Of a stretch of DNA of 64,000 nucleotides, positions 36,505-46,282 are shown piece after piece. Source of the DNA: Bacteroidota bacterium (GTDB lineage: Bacteria; Bacteroidota; Bacteroidia; Bacteroidales; CAIXZF01); NCBI GenBank assembly GCA_022709385.1, contig JAKLIX010000011.1, forward strand, positions 62,001-126,000, read 5' to 3'. The notes under the pieces were generated by a model. That model did no database searches and was not told the DNA's origin. It worked only from the letters and a program-made list of their open reading frames with translations. Made by a program: the position numbers and the translations under genes. Numbering within the stretch: position 1 is the stretch's first letter; each line of letters starts with the position of its first letter.

Positions 36505-39126
36505 TTATTGTTCCTGAACAGGCAGCCAGATGCTGAAAACTGATCCTTTTCCGGGCTCACTTTCGACCATGATTTCTCCAAACATCAACTGCAGCAATTT
36601 TTTAGCGATGGTCAAACCCAGCCCATTCCCTTCATAATGTCTTCCCCAGCCCTCACTTACCTGCCTGAAGCCGTCAAAAATAAGGTTTTTGTCTTCATTC
36701 CTGATACCGATGCCTGTATCATGTACCTGTATCAGTCTTCCCTTAAAACCCTGATAATACTGATCGGTAATGGTCAGGTTGATTTGTCCTGCCTCAGTGA
36801 ATTTAACCGCATTGTCGAGTACTTCCCTCAGGGCAATTTCAAGATATTGTTTATCAGCTAAAGCTTCCAGAGCGTGTTGCATATTCAGTTTAAACCTGAC
36901 TCCTTTTTCTTTGCAGATGATGCTGTATGGCCGGGCTGTCTCAGTGACCAGGGCGGACAAGTCCACAAGAACAGGTTTTACGCTGATCTGATCGGAGGTG
37001 AGTTCAGAATAAAGAATGATCGCGTCCATGGATTTTAAAAGGCGGTTGACGGACAAACGAATGTTGCTGATCATCTTGCCTGATTCCCCTTCTGACTGAA
37101 TCTCTGATAATATTTCAGCGCTACCGAGTATCCCCATGATCGGAGTTCTCAGTTCATGGCTCAGGTTGGATAGGAAATTGGATTTAAGCTTGTCGGACTC
37201 CTCTGCCCTTTCTTTTTCGGCCTTCAGTTCCTTAGTCAGTTCCTCCTGCTGCCGTATTGTCACCCAGAGGGTATGTGTGCGCTCCATCACAAGGTTCTCC
37301 AGGTTTTCATTCAGGTGTACGATCTCATCCTGAAGCCGTTTTTCTTCGGTAATATCGCTGATGATTCCAACCAGGATGCGCTCACCTTTCCCGTTAATAA
37401 AACGTTTCTTCTTGGTTTCGATGATATGGAGGGTCCCTTCAACTGAGGTGATATTTTCGACATTGACGTTTTCTTTACCGGTATTCAGTACTTCATCATC
37501 TTTTTCCCAGAAAACGTCTGCCTGCTCTTTCGGAAAGAAATCATAATCAGACTTGCCGATCAGCTCCTCACGGCTCACGCCAATTAACCTGCAACAGGCG
37601 TCATTCAGCAATATCCACCTGTGCTGGCTGTCTTTAACAAACAACGGATCTGCCACTCCGTTAAGCAGTTCCATAAGGTAAGACTGATATTCATGCAGGG
37701 ATTGTACAGCATGTTTCCTTTCCTCAATTTCTTCCAGCAATAATTCATTGGTCCGTTGCAGTTCCCGGGTTCTTGACTTCACCAGTTCCTCCAGCTGATC
37801 ACGGGTTTCCTGAAGTTTCCTGTTTACCACGTCCAATTCATCGCGTTGGTATTGGATCTCGTCATTCTGAGCCTGCAATGCCCTGTTGATTTTTTGTTTT
37901 GCCTTGTTTTTCAGAAGCAGTGTCAATATGGCTGACACAAATACAAGCAGGGTGATGAGCAGGTAAAGGTAGTTTCTTTCGGTCTTCACCTTGTTGAGGG
38001 CTGCAATTCGTTTTTCATCCTCAAGCCTCCTTTCATTCCGATCCTGTTCCCTTGCATTCATCAGGTTCAGCATGTTCTCGAAACGGCTTGTGCGGAGCAG
38101 GGAGTCCCTGGCCTGTTCATATTGGTGAACGGTTTCATATGCCATCCTGAAATTACCGGATTGATAATAATTCCGGGCAAGCTCCGACAACACATCCATC
38201 TCTACCCTGAGCAAACCGTATTCATTCGCAAGGGCGACAGCCTGGTTCAGTAATTGATGCGCCTCCGCCGTTTTCCCCTGCCGCGAATTCAGTACGCCGA
38301 TATTCTTCATCAGTACTACATACAGATAGCGTGAACCAAGCCTGCCGGCCATGTCAAGCGCCTGGCCGTAATACTGCTCTGCCTCCCTGAACCTGCCCTT
38401 TTGCCTCATGGTGTTGCCAAGATTATTCAATATGCCGCACCTTTCCTCATGATCGCCCATGAGTTGCCAGTACCGGAGTGCTGCATCGTAATACCCAAAG
38501 GCTTTCGAATAGTCTTTCAGGTAAAAGTAATATGTACCGAGATTCTTCCTGGTAGTAGCCAGGCACCAGTCATTTTTATTGCTTTCACTGAGTTTCATGG
38601 CCTCGGTGAAATAATCCCTTGCCCTGCTGTATTCTTCAAATACTCTGAAAATAATGCCAATACCGTTGTATGCCTGAATCAAAAACACAGTATCACCAGC
38701 CTCCTCCGCTTCATCCAGCAACTTCATGTATGCAGCAAAGGTGTCTTCGTATTTTCCGAAGGCAAGCCACAATTCGGCCTTCATCAGCAATGCTTCAAAA
38801 TAGCTGTTTGTATGTTTGGCAGAATCCAGGATAATCAAAGCGCTGGATAGCGCGTCGTGCGCGTTCTTTTCCTGGTTCATCAGCATATATGCCCTTGCAA
38901 TGGCCATATAACCCAAACCGGTTTCATGCGGTCGGTCCGTTCCTGCTGAATCAATCCACTTATGTCCTTCTGCCAATAAAAAAAGTGGATACTGATCAGG
39001 TATACCCTTCAATAAACTGCTGAACTTCTCATTCCGGCCTGCCAGCGCATAGCCCTGTAAAACAAGCGCTTGCAGGCTAAGGCTTAGGATAAGGATGATG
39101 CCCGGTATTCTGATCCTGGTCTTCAT
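36505..39126 (-). CDS. TPR-type sensor histidine kinase
   Basis: 873 aa from ATG 39126. A signal/anchor segment is followed by about 350 residues of periplasmic TPR repeats (for example AQAYNGIGIIFRVFEEYSRARDY-like hairpins), a membrane helix (LYLLITLLVFVSAILTLLL, about residue 400), a long coiled coil, a PAS domain (GVADPLFVKDSQHRW), HisKA (NLSHELRTPIMGI) and HATPase (DNAVKFTE, DTGIGI, GNGLGLTIAKK). The kinase core looks intact. The TPR sensor with no receiver is a recurrent Bacteroidota type. It starts ten bases after the stop of the first kinase. Confidence 0.93.
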   Translation of the reverse strand: MKTRIRIPGIILILSLSLQALVLQGYALAGRNEKFSSLLKGIPDQYPLFLLAEGHKWIDSAGTDRPHETGLGYMAIARAYMLMNQEKNAHDALSSALIILDSAKHTNSYFEALLMKAELWLAFGKYEDTFAAYMKLLDEAEEAGDTVFLIQAYNGIGIIFRVFEEYSRARDYFTEAMKLSESNKNDWCLATTRKNLGTYYFYLKDYSKAFGYYDAALRYWQLMGDHEERCGILNNLGNTMRQKGRFREAEQYYGQALDMAGRLGSRYLYVVLMKNIGVLNSRQGKTAEAHQLLNQAVALANEYGLLRVEMDVLSELARNYYQSGNFRMAYETVHQYEQARDSLLRTSRFENMLNLMNAREQDRNERRLEDEKRIAALNKVKTERNYLYLLITLLVFVSAILTLLLKNKAKQKINRALQAQNDEIQYQRDELDVVNRKLQETRDQLEELVKSRTRELQRTNELLLEEIEERKHAVQSLHEYQSYLMELLNGVADPLFVKDSQHRWILLNDACCRLIGVSREELIGKSDYDFFPKEQADVFWEKDDEVLNTGKENVNVENITSVEGTLHIIETKKKRFINGKGERILVGIISDITEEKRLQDEIVHLNENLENLVMERTHTLWVTIRQQEELTKELKAEKERAEESDKLKSNFLSNLSHELRTPIMGILGSAEILSEIQSEGESGKMISNIRLSVNRLLKSMDAIILYSELTSDQISVKPVLVDLSALVTETARPYSIICKEKGVRFKLNMQHALEALADKQYLEIALREVLDNAVKFTEAGQINLTITDQYYQGFKGRLIQVHDTGIGIRNEDKNLIFDGFRQVSEGWGRHYEGNGLGLTIAKKLLQLMFGEIMVESEPGKGSVFSIWLPVQEQ

Positions 39127-39136
39127 AGGCAAGTCT

Positions 39137-42073
39137 CTATTCAGTTTGCGCTTTCAAGGGAACAGAGAAATAGAACCGGCTCCCTTTGCCTTCCTGGCTG
39201 ATCACCCACAATACCCCTCCGTTACGTTCAACAAATTCCTTGCAGAGGATCAGTCCAAGCCCTGTACCCTGCTCTCCGAATGTCCCTTCTCTTTTATAAC
39301 TGTCATCTATCCTGAAAAGCTTTTCCATTGCTTGCTCAGGAATGCCTATCCCCTGATCCTCAACACAAACCTCCAGCATCCGGTCGTTGATTTTCCGGCA
39401 ACAGATGCTGATCATACCGCCCGGATTGGAGAACTTTACGGCATTGGACAACAAATTCCGGATCACCGTCCTGATCGTATTGTCATCAAAAAATGCCTGT
39501 GTATTCAATGCAACCCTGGATATAAAACGAATATGTTTTCGTTCAAGATCAGGTCTTAACAAATTGTACGTTTCGTTTATCAGGACAGAAAAATCCTGAA
39601 GTGATGGCTGGTAAAGGATACCTCCCGACTGAGACCTGCTCCAGAAGAGAATGTTCTGCACAAGGTTATAGGTATTCTGGGTTGCATGGTGAATGTTCTC
39701 CAGGAAGTGTCTTCGTTCTTCATCGGTATAATCGCCGTACTCCTCGAGGAGTACGGAGGTGAAACCCAGGATTGCGTTGAAAGGATTTTTCAGATCGTGT
39801 GCAAGAATGGAAAGGAATTTATCTTTAGCCAGGTTGCTGTTTTTTAACTCACTGGCATAGGCTTCCAGGCGGATTTCATTCATTTTTAATGCAGTGATAT
39901 CTCTCAGTATCCCAACCATAATGCTTTCCAGGCCGTTGATCGGTTTAATGGGTATTTTACTGACAGAATACCAGATAGTTTCACCTTCAGATCCCGAAAT
40001 GGCAATTTCTCTGTCCAATAAGGGTTCATCCGTTTGTGTTATTTCTTCATCTCCCATCATCAGGCTGATCAGACCCGGCATGTGATCCTGCCTGCCGCGG
40101 ATTTCCTCTATTTCTGATTCCGAAAAGCCGGCTGCTTTTAATGTTGCTGCCATGGCCTGATTCATATGTACTATCCTTCCGCTGCCATCCCGGAAATAAA
40201 CCAGGTCGGGAATATTCTCCATCAACCCGACCAGCAGACGATGCTCATGATTCAATGCATCAAGCATACGTTTGCGTTCAGTAATGTTTTCAACCACTCC
40301 GCAACCCATAATCCGTGTACCGTCCTGATCAAGCAGGTAGCTGATCGTCACCGAAACCCAGATGATATTCCCTTCTTTGGTGATCAGGCGCTTTTCCACA
40401 ACAAAGCTATCCTTGTTTTCTTCCCTGGCAAGCTGTGCAGCACGCATCTCCAGTTTCACATCCTCTTCAGGTGTAATATCTCTGATCGTCAATCCTGTTA
40501 ATTCATCTTCCGCATATCCCAACATTTCGCAAAAAGCGATATTTGCTTTCATAAAACTGAAATCTTTCAACGAAATCAGCACAACACCCATGGGATTCTG
40601 ATCGAACAAAGAACGGTATTGTTGTTCCGATTCATACACGAACTTCTTATACAGCTTGTCGACAGTTATGTCAGAGATCCGCCCGCAGGAATATATTGAA
40701 CCATCTGCTTCAAATTTGGAAATGGCCTTTTCTGCCACCCAAATTTCTTTTTCGTCTCCGTAATTCCATCTGTACTCACTCTGATATTGTTCATTATCAA
40801 AAACGAAGCGGTTGAAATGTTCCCGCATCTCCTGGTAGTCATCAGGATGTACCCGCTGCTCCCATATCTGGTTGTTTTCCAGAATATCTTCAGGAAACAC
40901 TCCCAGTACCCGTGATACATTCGGACTGACATATACCATGATCCCTTTACCGTCGCATATCCAGAGCACATCCGGATTATTTTCCACCAGCAGCCTGAAG
41001 CGGTTCTCGCTCTGTAAAAGCTGTGTTTCCAGTCGCCTCCTTCTATCCTCTTCCTGTAAAAGGGCTTCTTTGGCGAACAACTGTACAATGCTCTCGGATA
41101 GCTTCCCGAACCTACCCTTTTGATACCTCAGTGGTTTCAGATATCTCAGATCACGGTGTTCAAGGGTTTTATTCAGGTAATCGAGGGGCAGGTTGACAAA
41201 ACGCGAAATAATAAGCCCGAGCCCTGTAAAAAAAAGTAAAGCAAGCGCAAGGCTGATCAGCAGGAAGCGGTTAAAGCTGTTTCTGTACTGGCCAAGGAAG
41301 ATGATTTCTTTCTCAGAATTTATCAGACCGACAGGTTTTCCGCTCCATCCCTCGAGAACCAGCGATACCCTGATACGGTCTGTGCCTGATTTCCTGAGTT
41401 CCTTTATTTCGCTGATTATCGAGGAAGTGTCAAGCGAAAGACTGCTTGAGGTCATTTTACCCAGTGAACTCAGCAAGGAATCATTCCAGTTTTTTCCGAC
41501 AAAAATCCAACCTTCCGCAGACCTTTGCCTTTCAGGATCTTCCTGGAGATGAATGGGCGAACCATAGATTTCGATTAATCCTCTTGTTGATTTCAGAAAA
41601 AAATGAAGTTCGGGATTATTTGCCAGCAGGTACATCAACTGTCCCTTGTCCGGAAAGCTGACATTCCTTTGCTGCTGATCTTTGCCTGGTTCTTCATGCA
41701 TCAGCCTGAAATCACGGTCGAACAACCATAACCAGGAGATATCATATTTATCTAAGGCATAACTGACATTTTTTTCAAGCCAGGCAGTGTCCTGTTTAAA
41801 GGAGTTCACGGTAAGCTCGTCCCACTGGGTATAATCAGCCAGGAAAGTTCTCAGCTTGCTGCTTTGGGTGTTGATCACCGAAATCATCAGTTCACGGTGT
41901 TGCTCCTCAAAGCTTTTGAGAGCTCCCGCAATGTTTTTTCTCTCCCAAAGGTAAATAAAATGATACCCCAGTCCAACCGCCATTAATATGACAATCAGGG
42001 TTATGAGTATTTTATTCTGCAAACTGTTGTACACCGCGGGCTGGGATTGAAAATGTGAGCAATTTAAGCCCAT
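39137..42073 (-). CDS. Sensor histidine kinase with CHASE4-like sensor and three PAS domains
   Basis: 978 aa, first gene of the signalling operon. A membrane helix (ILITLIVILMAVGLGYHFIYL) leads to a periplasmic CHASE4-like sensor (FLADYTQWDELTVNSFKQDTAW), then a second helix (LLISLALALLFFTGLGLII), three PAS domains with PAC motifs (starting near residues 360, 485 and 615), HisKA (ILAHDLKNPFNAILGF) and a complete HATPase (NLLSNAVKFS, DQGIGI, GTGLGLILCKEFV). The sensor part is clearly related to that of the third kinase. The gene diverges from fabG with 75 bases between; no -7 box was found for it. Confidence 0.93.
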   Translation of the reverse strand: MGLNCSHFQSQPAVYNSLQNKILITLIVILMAVGLGYHFIYLWERKNIAGALKSFEEQHRELMISVINTQSSKLRTFLADYTQWDELTVNSFKQDTAWLEKNVSYALDKYDISWLWLFDRDFRLMHEEPGKDQQQRNVSFPDKGQLMYLLANNPELHFFLKSTRGLIEIYGSPIHLQEDPERQRSAEGWIFVGKNWNDSLLSSLGKMTSSSLSLDTSSIISEIKELRKSGTDRIRVSLVLEGWSGKPVGLINSEKEIIFLGQYRNSFNRFLLISLALALLFFTGLGLIISRFVNLPLDYLNKTLEHRDLRYLKPLRYQKGRFGKLSESIVQLFAKEALLQEEDRRRRLETQLLQSENRFRLLVENNPDVLWICDGKGIMVYVSPNVSRVLGVFPEDILENNQIWEQRVHPDDYQEMREHFNRFVFDNEQYQSEYRWNYGDEKEIWVAEKAISKFEADGSIYSCGRISDITVDKLYKKFVYESEQQYRSLFDQNPMGVVLISLKDFSFMKANIAFCEMLGYAEDELTGLTIRDITPEEDVKLEMRAAQLAREENKDSFVVEKRLITKEGNIIWVSVTISYLLDQDGTRIMGCGVVENITERKRMLDALNHEHRLLVGLMENIPDLVYFRDGSGRIVHMNQAMAATLKAAGFSESEIEEIRGRQDHMPGLISLMMGDEEITQTDEPLLDREIAISGSEGETIWYSVSKIPIKPINGLESIMVGILRDITALKMNEIRLEAYASELKNSNLAKDKFLSILAHDLKNPFNAILGFTSVLLEEYGDYTDEERRHFLENIHHATQNTYNLVQNILFWSRSQSGGILYQPSLQDFSVLINETYNLLRPDLERKHIRFISRVALNTQAFFDDNTIRTVIRNLLSNAVKFSNPGGMISICCRKINDRMLEVCVEDQGIGIPEQAMEKLFRIDDSYKREGTFGEQGTGLGLILCKEFVERNGGVLWVISQEGKGSRFYFSVPLKAQTE

Positions 42074-42106
42074 TCGGTAAAAATACCAAGGATTTGGTCA
42101 ATTTCT

Positions 42107-42114
42107 TATCTTTG
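42107..42114 (+). promoter_or_regulatory. -7 box for fabG
   Basis: TATCTTTG matches TAnnTTTG, 34 bases before the fabG start; no -33 element at the usual spacing. Confidence 0.55.
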
Positions 42115-42148
42115 CCACCCATGCATTTCAATCATAAAAATAACCCTT

Positions 42149-42895
42149 ATGAAATTACTGGAGAATAAAACGGCACTGATCACGGGCGGTGCGCGCGGAA
42201 TAGGACGAGCCATTGCCCTTCATTTTGCAGCCGAAGGAGCCCGTATTGCATTTTCTGATCTCAGGCTTGATGAGGCGACTGCCGAACTGGAAGCGACCCT
42301 TCGTGCTATGGGTACCGAATGCAGGGCTTATGCCTCGGATGCAGGTGACTTCACGGCCTCGGAGAAGCTTATCGATGAAGTGGTAGCCGATTTCGGAGCC
42401 ATCGACATCCTGGTCAACAATGCCGGCATCACCAGAGACAACCTGCTGCTTCGCATGTCTGAAAATGACTGGGACCTCGTCCTAAAGGTGAACCTGAAAT
42501 CGGTGTTTAACCTTACCAAGGCAGTTCAAAAGGTGATGATCAAACAAAGAAACGGATCCATCATCAATATGAGTTCAGTGGTGGGTGTCAGCGGAAACCC
42601 GGGACAGTCAAACTACTCCGCTTCCAAAGCCGGGATCATCGGTTTTACCAAGAGCATCGCTCAGGAACTCGGCGGGCGGAATATCCGTTGCAATGCCATC
42701 GCACCCGGTTTTATCGAAACGGAGATGACTTCTGCCCTGCCTGAAGATGTCAGGGCAAACTGGATTAAAGATATCCCGATGAAACGTCCCGGAAGCCCGG
42801 AAGATGTGGCCAAACTGGCAGTCTTCCTTGCCTCAGACCTGTCTTCATATGTCACAGGCCAGGTCATCAATGTTTGCGGCGGTCTGAATACCTAA
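42149..42895 (+). CDS. fabG: 3-oxoacyl-ACP reductase
   Basis: NADPH-dependent reductase of fatty acid elongation, 248 aa, a classical short-chain dehydrogenase. Seen are the cofactor loop TGGARGIGRA, the NNAG motif, the catalytic Ser in NMSSVVG and YSASK with the catalytic Tyr and Lys, plus the FabG-like C-terminus (TGQVINVCGGL). No other fab genes are adjacent. It is followed by the VWA-like protein at 45 bases. Confidence 0.95.
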   Translation: MKLLENKTALITGGARGIGRAIALHFAAEGARIAFSDLRLDEATAELEATLRAMGTECRAYASDAGDFTASEKLIDEVVADFGAIDILVNNAGITRDNLLLRMSENDWDLVLKVNLKSVFNLTKAVQKVMIKQRNGSIINMSSVVGVSGNPGQSNYSASKAGIIGFTKSIAQELGGRNIRCNAIAPGFIETEMTSALPEDVRANWIKDIPMKRPGSPEDVAKLAVFLASDLSSYVTGQVINVCGGLNT

Positions 42896-42940
42896 AAGCA
42901 ATTCAAACCGTTATCCCGGAAACCTGTTAAACCTGCTTTC

Positions 42941-45022
42941 GTGAATATTATCACCGAACAACCCCTGTGGTTTCTGCTCTTCTGTCTGCTCTGCGGTGCC
43001 CTGTATGCCGCTGTCCTTTACTTCAGAGACAAAAAAAACGATTTTTCCAGCCTGTTGTCGCTTATCCTGGCCATTATCCGTTTCCTCTCGGTCAGCCTCA
43101 TCGCTTTCCTCCTGCTGTCTCCACTGTTGAAAACCATCGTCCGTCAGGTGGAAAAACCCATCATCATCTTCGCCAACGATGCCTCAGAATCTGTCACCAT
43201 GCTCCAGGACAGCACCTGGATCCGGACAAGCTTCCATGAGCAACTTGGAAAAGTAATGGACGAACTATCAGGTGATTACCAGACTGCTTCCTATTCGTTC
43301 GGCGACAGGGTCAGGGAAGGTATTGAACCCGTTTACGATGATAAAACAAGTAATCTTTCAGCCCTGTTTGAGGATATCCGGAGCCGCTATCTGAACCGCA
43401 ACGTGGGCGCCCTGGTGATCAGCACCGACGGAATATACAACCGTGGACAGAATCCCCTCTTCACTGCGGAAAAGATTCCCTTCCCCGTGTATACAGTTGC
43501 CATGGGCGATACTGTTCCAAGGAAAGACCTGCTCATTGCAAAGGTGAACTTTAACAATACCGTATTCCTTGGAAGCAAATTTCCCCTTGAGATCCAAATT
43601 AAAGCCAACCTGCTGCAGGGAAGCAATTACCTCGTTGAGATCGTCCGTAACCAGCAGGTATTGTTCAGTAAACAACTGGTAATCAATTCGGGCCGTTATC
43701 TCGAAAACATCCTTACCAGCCTGGAAACCACCAGCAGCGGACTACAGCACTACCAGGTCAGGATATCCCGGCTCGAAGGCGAAATCACTTACGACAATAA
43801 CGAAAAGGATATCTATATCAGGGTGTTGGAAGGAAAGGAAAAGATACTGCTGCTGTATGCTGCACCTCATCCCGACATAGCTGCCATCCGGTCAGGCATC
43901 GAAAGCAATGCCAACCTGGAACTTAGCGTTATACAAGCCAGTGAGTTTGCCGGAAGCATCCAGCCATTTAACCTCATCATCCTCCACCAACTGCCATCAG
44001 GGACATTTCCCCTCACAAACCTGGTTTCCAAAGCAGGTGAAGATGGCATCCCCCTGTTGTTTATCCTGGGACAAAGCAGTAACCTGCCTGCTTTCAATAA
44101 CCTGAAATACGGCTTATCCATTCAGCAGGAAAAAAACAGCTTTACCGAAAGCCAGCCATCGCTCAATGCCAATTTCAGCCTTTTCACACTGGCAGAAGAA
44201 CACAAAAGGCTGATCCAGGATTTCCCTCCTCTGACGACGGCTTTCGGCAGTGTAAAGACCCTCGCCTCAGCCACCACCCTCTTTTATCAGCGAATCAACA
44301 ATCTTACTACCGACCGCCCACTGATCCTGTTTGGTCAGGAACCCAACCGCAAATATGGCGTGATTGCCGGGGAGGGCATCTGGCGCTGGAAACTTTCCAA
44401 TTACCTGGCGAAAAGCAATCATGACGCCTTCAATGAGCTGATATCCAAAATGGTACAATACCTCAGCATTCGGCTTAACAAGGACTTGTTCAGGGTATAC
44501 GCCGGCTTCCGCTATGTGGAAAACGAAGCCGTGACGCTTACTGCCGAAGTGTACAATCCGTCCTATGAACTGGTGAACGAAGGGGAGGTGGAGGTTACCA
44601 TCACAGGGGAGGACGGCCAGCACTTTCCGTATGTATTTTCACGCAGTGGCAATGCTTACCAGTTGAATGCCGGCCTGCTTCCCGCCGGAATATATACCTA
44701 TGTGGCCCAGACAAGGCTGGGGGACAATATTCTCCGTGCTTCGGGCGAATTCACCGTGGCTCCTCTGCAGATAGAAAAAGTGAACACCCGTGCCGACCAT
44801 CACCTCTTGTTCAACCTGGCGGCCCAGAGTGGCGGTGAGATGATTTATCCTGCAGACCTGATGAAACTTCCCAGCATGATTAAAAGCAGGGAAGACGTGA
44901 AAAGCATCGCCTATACCCGGAAAAAGTATACCGACCTGAACAACCTGCCCTGGGTACTCGGACTCATCCTGCTCCTGCTCTCACTGGAATGGTTCCTCCG
45001 GAAACGGGCAGGTTCCTATTAG
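42941..45022 (+). CDS. VWA-like membrane protein, function unknown
   Basis: 693 aa with GTG start. Two membrane helices at the N-terminus (WFLLFCLLCGALYAAVLYF and FLSVSLIAFLLLSPLL) precede a von Willebrand factor A-like domain whose MIDAS motif DxSxS is visible as DASES (in FANDASESV), with a later ISTDGIYN. Beta-rich domains follow, then a C-terminal helix (LPWVLGLILLLLSLEWFL). The layout (helices at both ends, periplasmic middle) resembles Bacteroidota aerotolerance-type or glutamine-amidotransferase-like membrane proteins, but I do not assign a function. It lies between fabG and an ElyC/YdcF-like gene. Confidence 0.8.
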   Translation: MNIITEQPLWFLLFCLLCGALYAAVLYFRDKKNDFSSLLSLILAIIRFLSVSLIAFLLLSPLLKTIVRQVEKPIIIFANDASESVTMLQDSTWIRTSFHEQLGKVMDELSGDYQTASYSFGDRVREGIEPVYDDKTSNLSALFEDIRSRYLNRNVGALVISTDGIYNRGQNPLFTAEKIPFPVYTVAMGDTVPRKDLLIAKVNFNNTVFLGSKFPLEIQIKANLLQGSNYLVEIVRNQQVLFSKQLVINSGRYLENILTSLETTSSGLQHYQVRISRLEGEITYDNNEKDIYIRVLEGKEKILLLYAAPHPDIAAIRSGIESNANLELSVIQASEFAGSIQPFNLIILHQLPSGTFPLTNLVSKAGEDGIPLLFILGQSSNLPAFNNLKYGLSIQQEKNSFTESQPSLNANFSLFTLAEEHKRLIQDFPPLTTAFGSVKTLASATTLFYQRINNLTTDRPLILFGQEPNRKYGVIAGEGIWRWKLSNYLAKSNHDAFNELISKMVQYLSIRLNKDLFRVYAGFRYVENEAVTLTAEVYNPSYELVNEGEVEVTITGEDGQHFPYVFSRSGNAYQLNAGLLPAGIYTYVAQTRLGDNILRASGEFTVAPLQIEKVNTRADHHLLFNLAAQSGGEMIYPADLMKLPSMIKSREDVKSIAYTRKKYTDLNNLPWVLGLILLLLSLEWFLRKRAGSY

Positions 45023-45067
45023 ACTGGCTCCGCAAATGACCATCTCACGCGATAATACCTGCATGCC

Positions 45068-45850
45068 TTGACAAGCCTGAGTTTCTTCTTTCCCGTTTCA
45101 AAAATACTCGGCAGCCTGCTTTCTCCCCTGCTGTGGATTGGCCTGTTGCTGATATTTGCGGTGATCAGGCGCAAAAGACCTGCAGGCCGGAAGCTGCTGA
45201 TGCTTTCCTTTGCCCTTTTCTTTCTCTTCGGTAATCTATTCCTTGCCGGTGAAGTCATGCGTCTTTGGGAGTACCCCGTCATGTCGGGCGATCCCGGGAA
45301 AGCGTCCTACGATGTGGGTATTCTCCTTGGCGGGGGTATCGTCCAGAAGGACAGATCCAACCACCGTCTGATCTTCCGCCACAATACAGACAGACTCTTC
45401 CAGACTATGGCCCTCTATCACAGCGGCCGGATAAAAAAGATCCTGATTTCGGCAGGTTCGGGTGAACTCATACGCACACAACCACCGGAAGGATGCATGA
45501 TCAGGGATTACCTGCTCAGCATCGGAATCCCGGAAACCGATCTCCTGCTCGACTCCCTGTCCGACAACACCCACGAGAATGCGGTGGAAAGTGCAAAGCT
45601 CCTTGCCAAACTACCACACGGCAGCAGCAGTCTGCTGATCACCAGTGCTTTTCACATGAGGCGTGCCGCAGCATGTTTCAAAAAGCAGGGTATCCGCTGC
45701 GACCTGTACACCACAAACAAAAACACCGGACCCCGCCGCTTTACCCCTGATCATCTCCTGCTCCCCTCCGCCGGGGCCTTTATCTTTTATCACAGCCTGT
45801 TGCACGAAATGCTGGGTATGATCACATACCGTATCATGGGGTACGCCTGA
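45068..45850 (+). CDS. ElyC/SanA/YdcF family (DUF218) membrane protein
   Basis: 260 aa starting at TTG 45068; no in-frame ATG precedes the two N-terminal helices. The DUF218 domain shows DVGILLGGG, SAGSGE, DNTHENAV and LLITSAFHMRRA. E. coli ElyC and SanA act on envelope/peptidoglycan precursor metabolism; the exact role here is inferred only from the family. It lies 45 bases after the VWA-like gene and 70 bases before tRNA-His. Confidence 0.87.
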   Translation: MTSLSFFFPVSKILGSLLSPLLWIGLLLIFAVIRRKRPAGRKLLMLSFALFFLFGNLFLAGEVMRLWEYPVMSGDPGKASYDVGILLGGGIVQKDRSNHRLIFRHNTDRLFQTMALYHSGRIKKILISAGSGELIRTQPPEGCMIRDYLLSIGIPETDLLLDSLSDNTHENAVESAKLLAKLPHGSSSLLITSAFHMRRAAACFKKQGIRCDLYTTNKNTGPRRFTPDHLLLPSAGAFIFYHSLLHEMLGMITYRIMGYA

Positions 45851-45902
45851 ACCGCCATCCGCAAACCTTTCGAAAATCTTGCCTTGTATTCCGGAAAAAT
45901 AT

Positions 45903-45910
45903 TATCTTTG
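45903..45910 (+). promoter_or_regulatory. -7 box for tRNA-His
   Basis: TATCTTTG matches TAnnTTTG, ten bases before the tRNA; TTG triplets lie 16 and 21 bases upstream rather than the usual 19. Confidence 0.55.
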
Positions 45911-45920
45911 CACCCCATAC

Positions 45921-45995
<75 letters not shown>

Positions 45996-45996
45996 C

Positions 45997-46056
45997 AAAT
46001 TTGAGTGCCAGAGGGCAAGATTGCAAGAATGCAAGCATGTTTTTGCACTCAAATTT
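45997..46056. repeat. 12-base inverted repeat immediately after tRNA-His
   Basis: AAATTTGAGTGC at 45997-46008 is the exact reverse complement of GCACTCAAATTT at 46045-46056. It starts two bases after the tRNA and overlaps the first unit of the tandem repeat. It may act as terminator of the tRNA transcript or mark the end of an inserted element. Confidence 0.6.
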
Positions 46057-46282
46057 CCGTCTTGCCTTCTTGCATTCCCGAATTCTTGCATTCAGGCAAT
46101 ATCAAACGTCTTTCTTAGCCGTTTTCACCGCTCGTACCACTAGTGAGTGCCAGAGTGCAAGATTGCAAGAATGCAAGCATGTTTTTGCACTCAAATTTCC
46201 GTCTTGCCTTCTTGCATTCCCGAATTCTTGCAGTCAGGCAATATCAAACGTCTTTCTTCGCCGTTTTCACTGCTCTTACCAC
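46003..46282. repeat. Tandem duplication, two 138-base units with 142-base period
   Basis: Unit one (46003-46140) and unit two (46145-46282) differ at about five positions and are separated by TAGT. Each contains internal GCAAGAATGC-like short repeats in both orientations. The right end of unit two is the 3' end of the four-helix-bundle gene; unit one therefore carries a second copy of that gene's last dozen codons (reading RAVKTAKKDV plus stop on the minus strand) without a gene attached. Confidence 0.92.

Noticed and set aside
46003..46282. CRISPR-like array from repeated GCAAGAATGC units
   Set aside because: There are two long tandem units with a 142-base period and no regular short repeat/unique spacer alternation, and no cas genes nearby.
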